A stretch of DNA of 64,000 bases from Anadara kagoshimensis (lineage: Eukaryota; Mollusca; Bivalvia; Arcoida; Arcidae): contig JACFYK010000024.1 of assembly GCA_021292105.1 (NCBI GenBank), positions 62,001-126,000 of the forward strand. The letters run 5' to 3'. Below, piece by piece: positions 58,268 through 64,000 of the stretch. Position numbers and translations under genes: made by a program. The stretch's first letter is position 1. The number at the start of each line of letters is the position of its first letter. The notes under the pieces are model-generated. The model was not told where the DNA came from, ran no database searches, and saw nothing but the letters and a program-made list of their open reading frames with translations.

Positions 58268-60833
58268 CCTGTGAATCAAACTCAATCTCATCAAGGTTTT
58301 TTCCTCTGAATTCAGCAATTCTTCCCTCATTAATGGCATGCAGAATTTTGCTAACTTTTGCCAGCTGGAACGAACTCTCAGGTAAGCGATAGAATTCTCT
58401 ATGGACCCTTATATCGTGTCCCATGAACTTTGCCAACACGTCAAGATTTCCCTCTGTAAGTCCAAGAACTTGCGACAAGGTGGCCATCTGCTTTCTTAAA
58501 TTTGTGGATTTGATACGATCTGGGTTTTTCGCTCCACTTTGATATGCTAACCTTCGTAGACAATCATTCCCCCTTAGAGGGAATTGTGACTCTGGTTTGC
58601 CAAACAGGTAATTATTAGGAACATTAATTTTCTTTCGAAGTTGAAGAAGATACTGGATTTCTGACATCATTTTCTTGGTCAAAATTACTGGGACACGGCT
58701 GCCTCTCTTTCCCATAATTTCGATTCGTTTATGCGTCTGACACAATTCCTTTTCAAAAGGTGTTATGCTCTTTAGGATTTCTTCATCTACAGCCTGAGAT
58801 TCAATTACTGACTCATAATTTTCTAGCTTTATCCTTTGAGCTTCCCCGCTTCTCTTTCTGTTGAAAAGTATTACTCTTGTTAGACAAATTGCAGCCATAT
58901 CTCTATATTTCTGTTCAACTGAGAGATCTGAACTCTGAACTTCTTTAGTTCTGTCATTCAAATATTTATGCAGAAGAACCACATCCTCAACAAGAGGCAA
59001 TATTTGTGGTCTGTTGAATTTTGCTCTGTGCAATGTGCTGTGTGCTTTTGAAGAAACTCTCTCTTTCCACTCGGTTTCAAACAAATCCAAGAAACTTTGC
59101 ATTCTATTTCTCAAATCTTCCTCTCCATTCTGAATAGCCTTTGTCCTGACCAATTTTGCACATTTTTTCAGACTATGGCCAAGTTTAAGGGCTAGTGATG
59201 GTATTCTGTATATTCCTTTTTCAGAAGATAAACCTGCAACATCATTTATTATCTTGATTAGGATTTCCCAATTTTCTGGCATGAGACTTTCTTCTAATGA
59301 CTTGATATTTTCTGCACTGATTGCTATCAGAAATCTCCCCAACTCTCTCATTTTCTGCGAGATATATTGACGCTGGTGAATCTCATGTCCGTGACCTTCA
59401 TTTAACCTTTTTCCAAACTCCAATACCAATCTGTCTTTAATTATTTTTTCCTTTATGTCATCATCTTTCATGGTCATCAAAATATTTGTATGTAGTTGTT
59501 TTGCATTTTCCATCACTGGCAGTAAGAACTTGCCATCTTGTATCGGTGTTCTCCTAATAGTAGAATTTTCATCTGCTGGTTTCTGTTTACATCTTTTTTG
59601 ATGTTTCCAGAGCTCATCTTTAACATAAAGAGCTAAACAAAATTTGCAAGGAACATAACTTTGATACTTTTTCTCTTCAGTGTCTTTTCTAGTAGTATAC
59701 TTTGGGATTAGCACACCTTTTTCTGCTTTCAAAACCTCAATATTGTGATTATAGTCACCCAAATTTTGTATTTCTAACAATGCTAACTTTCGATTTTTTG
59801 ATTTTTTCGCAAATGCTAAAGCAGCAATCACTTTAGGTTCACTATAATGCAACGTTTCCAGATGTCTTGGTAATTTAAAGTAAACTTTTCCACAAAACAC
59901 ACAGGAATGATACTTGTTAGCCCTTTTTGCTGAAGGGTTGCGTTTTGGAAACTGCACAACAATTTTGCTACTTGTACATGTACTTTGGTCAGGTAAAATA
60001 TCAGACAAAGAATCATCAATTTCACTAGTAAGACTATTCTCATCAATATCATGATTTTCTTTTCCTTTTGTATGTAATTGTAAATGTTCTTGAGTATGTG
60101 AACCTACATCAAGTTCATAGTCACTTTCTGAAACAATATCTTCTTCTGCCTCATTTTCGCTATCCTTACTTGGTTCATATAGACTTCCCTGATCAAAATC
60201 ATCAATCTGTTCATGATCTATGTCCTTACCATTATCAGAGTCACTTTCTGAATCAGTCTCTGCCTCATTTTCACTATGCTTACTTTGTACACTATCCTTA
60301 TTTGGTCCATGGAGACTTCCTTCATCAAAATCATTTTGCTCATGAGCTAATTCACTTGCATTATCAGAGTCACTTTCTGAAACAGTTTTTGCCTCATTTT
60401 CACTATCCTTATTTGGTTCACTAACCTTACTTGATTTTATAAACAAACTTCCTTCACCAAAATCGTTGATTTGTTCATGATCTATGCCCCTATCATTATC
60501 AGAGCCACTTTCTGAAACAGTTAATGCATCATGTTCACTATCTTTACTTGGTTCACTATCCTTATTTGGTCCATACAGACTTCCTCCAACAAAATTATTG
60601 ATTTGTTCATGATCTATGTCTCGAACTTTTTTTATTTTGATAAAATCTTTTTCATTTTCACTATGCATGGTTGGCTTATATAGTCTTCCATCATCAAAAT
60701 CAGTCTCAAGTTCTTCATGATCCATAATGCTAAGATTTTCCTTTGCTTTATCATGCAGGCCAAAATTGTGATCACTGAACTTTATGTCTCTTAAATTTTC
60801 TTTATTTTCTTTATCATTTCTAGTCGTATCCAT
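58268..60833 (-). CDS. tyrosine-recombinase-like protein with two zinc fingers
   Basis: A continuous frame of 865 codons (58236-60833 if unspliced). A donor G|GTAAAT at 58267 would instead end it after FDSQ in phase 1, fitting the exons downstream. Residues 70-240 are four acidic repeats with DHEQI, GSLYGPNKDSE and SESDSDN. C2H2 finger: C311, C314, H324, H329. C2HC finger: C396, C399, H411, C415. Residues about 600-820 fit a tyrosine recombinase: R661 (NRKRSGEAQR), K709, R780 (STNLRKQ, with Thr where the HxxR His is usual), H806 (FMGHD) and Y815 (REFYRLP). Such proteins are related to Crypton transposons and their domesticated forms. An acceptor TTTTTACAG at 60846 puts the ATG 12 bases inside an exon. 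The catalytic set is almost complete, so activity is possible but unproven. Confidence 0.85.
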
Positions 60834-60845
60834 ATTTTCACTCCC

Positions 60846-62182
60846 CTGTAAAAATTTAAAAGATTATTGTATATAAATTATAAATAAAGCATAAAATGCC
60901 CTTCCAGATTGCTCAGTCTCACTTCCTAGTGAAGTTTGCATTTTGCTTTATTTGCCTGTTTGTTTTTTTTTCAAAGAATTTACTTCGTAATTTTGGAATT
61001 CTGATTGCTTTTTCACCTGATGTTGGTTTATTGTGCATACATATTTGTAATGTTTACTCAATGACTCTTTGCCCACAGTATACATGACAGCTCCAATGCA
61101 ACCCAAAATTTTAGATAAAAACAAATCTGTTTTACTTTAATCTTGTTTTCAATCTGTTTTTAAATAGACAATGCTGTCAAATATCAAAATCACTATCAGT
61201 AATGAGCTTACATCAAACCCGATAGAATATAAATATCAGTCACGTGCAAATAAGACCTGACTAGTGTTTCAGACGGTTTAATAAAAACACACAAAATGTA
61301 GTTACTTTCAGTGAAATTGTGAAAAACTATGACAAAAAAACGAACCCATAACTTAAATTCCAGGTTTCAATGCAAATCATAAAAAATAATAAATTAAAGG
61401 GATCGATCGTAAAATGGCTTGAAAATCGGTAAGAATTAAAGAAAAAATTCTAAAGGTTAAGTCTGAATTTGTAGGCTTTTTAAAATAAAATAGCTCGTGT
61501 TGATGATAACTGCAATACAGGAAAGCTATACACCTTATTGTTTCAGAGAAAAAGATTTTTAAAGATGATTTTCCATATAAGGGCATATCAGATATATGGC
61601 TCTATTGTGTGCCTCAAAAATGTCCTGGTGGGCACTATTTGTACAAATGTTATAACATGGGTCTCGAGCAAATATAAAGTTTTAATCCACATAGTTTCAG
61701 AGAAGATTTTCAAAGATTATAGCCCATGTCAGCATTATTTTAAACATAATTCAAATAAATTTGTAACCCAACTTTTAACAGAATGCCACAAACTGCATAT
61801 CAACTTTATGTTTAAGGGTTTATAGAAGCAAAATATCACATTAGATAATGCTTACAACATGGTTTTTGACAAGGAGCAGATTCTTTGTTTTCCGAGTTCT
61901 AAGTCACTGTTACCTACTTTTGGTAGCTAAAGCAACCTTTTGCTAAAACTTTAAAAGAATTTTTTAAAGGTTTTTTATAATAAGGACCACTGTGACCTAC
62001 TTTCTGTACCTATAGCGACCATTTGAGGCTAAATGAAAAATCTTAGTCTAGTCATCAATATTTGCTTGGTCCAATTCTGCCTGGTAGTTTCAGAGATTAA
62101 AAAAAAATGTGTAAATGGATAAATGGATGGATCAACAAACTGAAGACCACACATCACACCATGCCTATATTTAACAATTGAA
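60846..62182. other. upstream intron or flank with decayed repeats
   Basis: The phrase TTTCAGAGA(A/G)AA(A)GATTTT recurs near 61541 and 61695 in what look like decayed dispersed repeats. GTGACCTAC phrases lie near 61992. No exon recognised. Confidence 0.45.
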
Positions 62183-62334
62183 CTGTTTAAAAATGAGGTT
62201 TATAGTCGATATACATGTAATTACAATTGCCTTGTAACACAAACTGAATAACGTGCACGCATTATGATTAGTTTGCGTTACAAGGCAATTGTAATTATAT
62301 CGACTATAAACCTCATTTTTAAACAGTTCAATAG
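62180..62334. repeat. foldback element, 63-bp arms
   Basis: The left arm begins TTGAACTGTTTAAAAATGAG and runs to about 62245 through CAATTGCCTTGTAAC. The right arm from about 62270 is its inverse and ends CTCATTTTTAAACAGTTCAA. The arms differ by a short ATACATGTA versus ATA indel. The loop is about 25 bases. It can form a long hairpin and is probably a foldback MITE. Confidence 0.92.
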
Positions 62335-62734
62335 TTTGTTTACATTTCACAATTTTAATTTTTTAAAATAATTTTATTATTTTTTATTCTGAAATAATTA
62401 TTCAAATGTAGAGTCAGTTCTAAAACATTTTATCCGATAGAAAATTAACAAAAAATGTATTGCAATTCATTCTATTTGTGACTGCGAGTGAATCAGATCA
62501 TCTTGTAAAGAATCAGGATTTAGCTGTACCATGATTAATCTTTTCAGCCCTAATGTTAAGTCTTCATTTGTTAATATGCAAAATTTTATTTGCACAGCTT
62601 CTCTCACATTTATGCCTATTTACATCCCGATTTCAGCAATTTATTGGAAGTCTGCATGTTCTCTTAATGGTCTATATCTTGACTTTTCTTCTGACAATTG
62701 CTTTGGTACTTTTATGTTTAATTTTAATTGTGCA

Positions 62735-63262
62735 AATCTTCATTTGTATTTGTGTTAAGTCCTCAGTCTATAAAGACTCAGTTGTAAGTGTATAAATCCT
62801 CTTCTTAATATTCAAGATCTTATTTGTAAGTGTGTAAGTCCTCATTTGAAAGTGTGTAAGTCCTCATTTGTTAGTGTGTAAGTCCTAATTTGTATGTGTG
62901 TAAGTCCTTATTTGTAAGTATATAAGTCCTCTTCTTAATATTCAAGATCTTATTTGTAAGTGTGCAAATCCTCATTTGAAAGTGTGTAAGTCCTCATTTG
63001 TAACTGTGCAAGTCCTAAATTTGTAAGTGTACAAGTCCTCCTCTTAATATTCAAGAACTCATTTGTAAGTGTGTAAGTCCTCATTTGAAAGTGTGTAAGT
63101 CCTTATTTGTAAGTGTGTAAGTCCTCAATTTGTAAGTGTACAAGTCCTAATTTGTAAGTATATAAGTCCTCTTCTTAATATTCAAGATCTCATTTGTAAG
63201 TGTGTAAGTCCTCATTTGTAAGTGAGTAAGTCATCATTTGTAAGTAAGTCTTCATTTGTAAG
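62735..63262. repeat. tandem array of 20-23 bp units (AAGTCCTCATTTGTAAGTGTGT)
   Basis: Units of the form GTAAGTCCTCATTTGTAAGT repeat with variation in the last bases. A longer variant with CTTCTTAATATTCAAGATCT occurs four times (about 62801, 62931, 63033, 63171), giving a higher-order period of roughly 100-140 bases. Confidence 0.9.
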
Positions 63263-63265
63263 TAG

Positions 63266-63420
63266 GGGCCACGGTGGCTGAGCGGTTAAGACGTTGGTCT
63301 ACAAATCCAAGGTCTCACCTCTGGGGGTTTGAATCCTGTTCGGACCTTATATGTGGGAAAGTGGATTTTCCTTGCTGTTGGCCGTTACCACAAATTTGGG
63401 ATCCAAGATCAACCTAATGT
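63266..63420 (+). mobile_element. tRNA-derived SINE, family 2, copy b
   Basis: The head has TGGCTGAGCGGTTAAGACG (A box at 63276) and GGTTTGAATCC (B box at 63326-63336), with GGTCTACAAATCCAAGGTC between. It is similar to tRNA-Leu/Ser in length and boxes, but a variable arm and a closed acceptor stem are not evident. The body GTTGGCCGTTAC continues as in the copy at 47640. It is called a SINE rather than a tRNA gene. Confidence 0.78.
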
Positions 63421-63603
63421 GAACATGGTAATGTTTGAATTAAATCCCACAATTGCAAGTAGTTTCCGAGAAACAGTGATAACAAGATTTGTTCAGAAAG
63501 ACAGACACTGTAGGGAAGCCAGACAATAAAAGCAATTTGAACAATCCACCATCAAATATGATGGTATAATAAATTCAAGATTAGAAATATTTTTGCTATT
63601 TAC
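63421..63603. other. non-coding flank
   Basis: Short stretch with a TTTCCGAGAAACAGTGATAA phrase typical of bivalve intron repeats. No gene. Confidence 0.4.
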
Positions 63604-63659
63604 CTTCTCCTTATCATTTAATAAATCAAATGGATCACTGTCATACTCATGGTCTTCCT
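63604..63659 (-). CDS. candidate small exon of a minus-strand gene
   Basis: 56 bases between TTTTACCTTTCAG and AAG|GTAAAT. The only open frame reads EDHEYDSDPFDLLNDKEK, entering in phase 1 and leaving in phase 0. It is acidic like the start of the recombinase-like protein, but its exit phase does not fit the exon that begins at 60845, which needs phase 2. It could therefore be an upstream exon with another exon between, or part of a different gene. Confidence 0.4.
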
Positions 63660-64000
63660 CTGAAAGGTAAAATAATCTTATTACATAGATGAAATAAAAT
63701 GAAAAAAAAATTAGGACAAGACACCTTTAGTTTTAAACAGGTCTGTACAATTTTAATAATATAATTTAAAACATAGCACTGTCGTGCTGCTGTACAGCGT
63801 AGTTGGGAAAATTGTGTTGTGGCAAGACAGAATATAACCGAAAATTCGGGGGGGGGGGGGTGCCGTTGATCTATGCATATAGTCCGACGGATGGTTTTTT
63901 TTTTTTTTTTTTTTTGGAAAAAGAAACAAATTTTTATGTACCAAACCATGTATTGCTGAATTAAATGGTAGAAAAAATTAATTTCATAAATATATGAAAA
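63660..64000. other. window end with homopolymer runs
   Basis: A G run at 63848-63860 and a T run at about 63894-63915. Nothing else is seen. Confidence 0.6.

Noticed and set aside
60068-60424. Plus-strand frame of 118 codons.
   Set aside because: It is the complement of the acidic repeats of the recombinase-like gene, opened by the repeat structure. No splice or family support.
63266-63345. Possible tRNA-Leu/Ser gene with good A and B boxes.
   Set aside because: No closed acceptor stem or convincing variable arm was found, and the same sequence with a shared downstream body occurs inverted at 47640-47810. It is a tRNA-derived SINE.

Overview
The window looks like nuclear DNA from an animal, most likely a marine bivalve mollusc. 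It is AT-rich, its genes have long introns, and it carries tRNA-derived SINEs ending in a tail of the type I associate with oyster and clam SINEs. Repeats opening with ACAAGAGGCCCATGGGCC also occur in bivalves. The transposase relics are of types common in marine invertebrates. No prokaryotic gene organisation is present. The taxonomic call is inference; no search was possible.

From 1 to about 32.8 kb lies part of a plus-strand host gene of the LDL-receptor-related type. Six exons (771-1125, 2180-2577, 3895-4029, 20663-20782, 22426-22629, 32713-32754) join in consistent splice phases. Together they encode part of one YWTD propeller, two EGF modules and the start of a second propeller. Its introns hold most of the mobile DNA: a minus-strand intron-containing DDE transposase relic (6713-10499), itself interrupted by a SINE and a tandem pair of hairpin-bearing repeats; a 2.8-kb array of a 61-bp repeat; a mariner relic; a MITE split by a SINE; a decayed long coding region with a possible YqaJ-like part (23.6-26.1 kb); and a C2H2 zinc-finger pseudogene broken by a 501-bp retroposon with a 13-bp target duplication.

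From 33 to 46 kb is a graveyard of dispersed repeats, a Penelope-like reverse-transcriptase fragment (36.97-37.44 kb) and a nearly full-length LINE of L1/Tx1 type (39.3-46.05 kb). The LINE ORF2 (endonuclease plus reverse transcriptase) is broken by at least one stop and several frameshifts. ORF1 is fully open and carries, after the usual coiled coil and RNA-binding parts, a C-terminal domain matching the IMPACT/YigZ (UPF0029) family. That fusion is the most unusual thing in the window.

From 46 to 55 kb there are minisatellites, SINEs and bivalve-type dispersed repeats, with no gene that I can see. From 55 to 61 kb is a minus-strand multi-exon gene for a tyrosine-recombinase-like protein: an acidic repeat region, two zinc fingers, a recombinase fold with R/K/R/H/Y residues, and a small SANT-like C-terminal exon. 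The last 3 kb holds a foldback repeat, a 22-bp-type tandem array, another SINE and one further candidate minus-strand exon.
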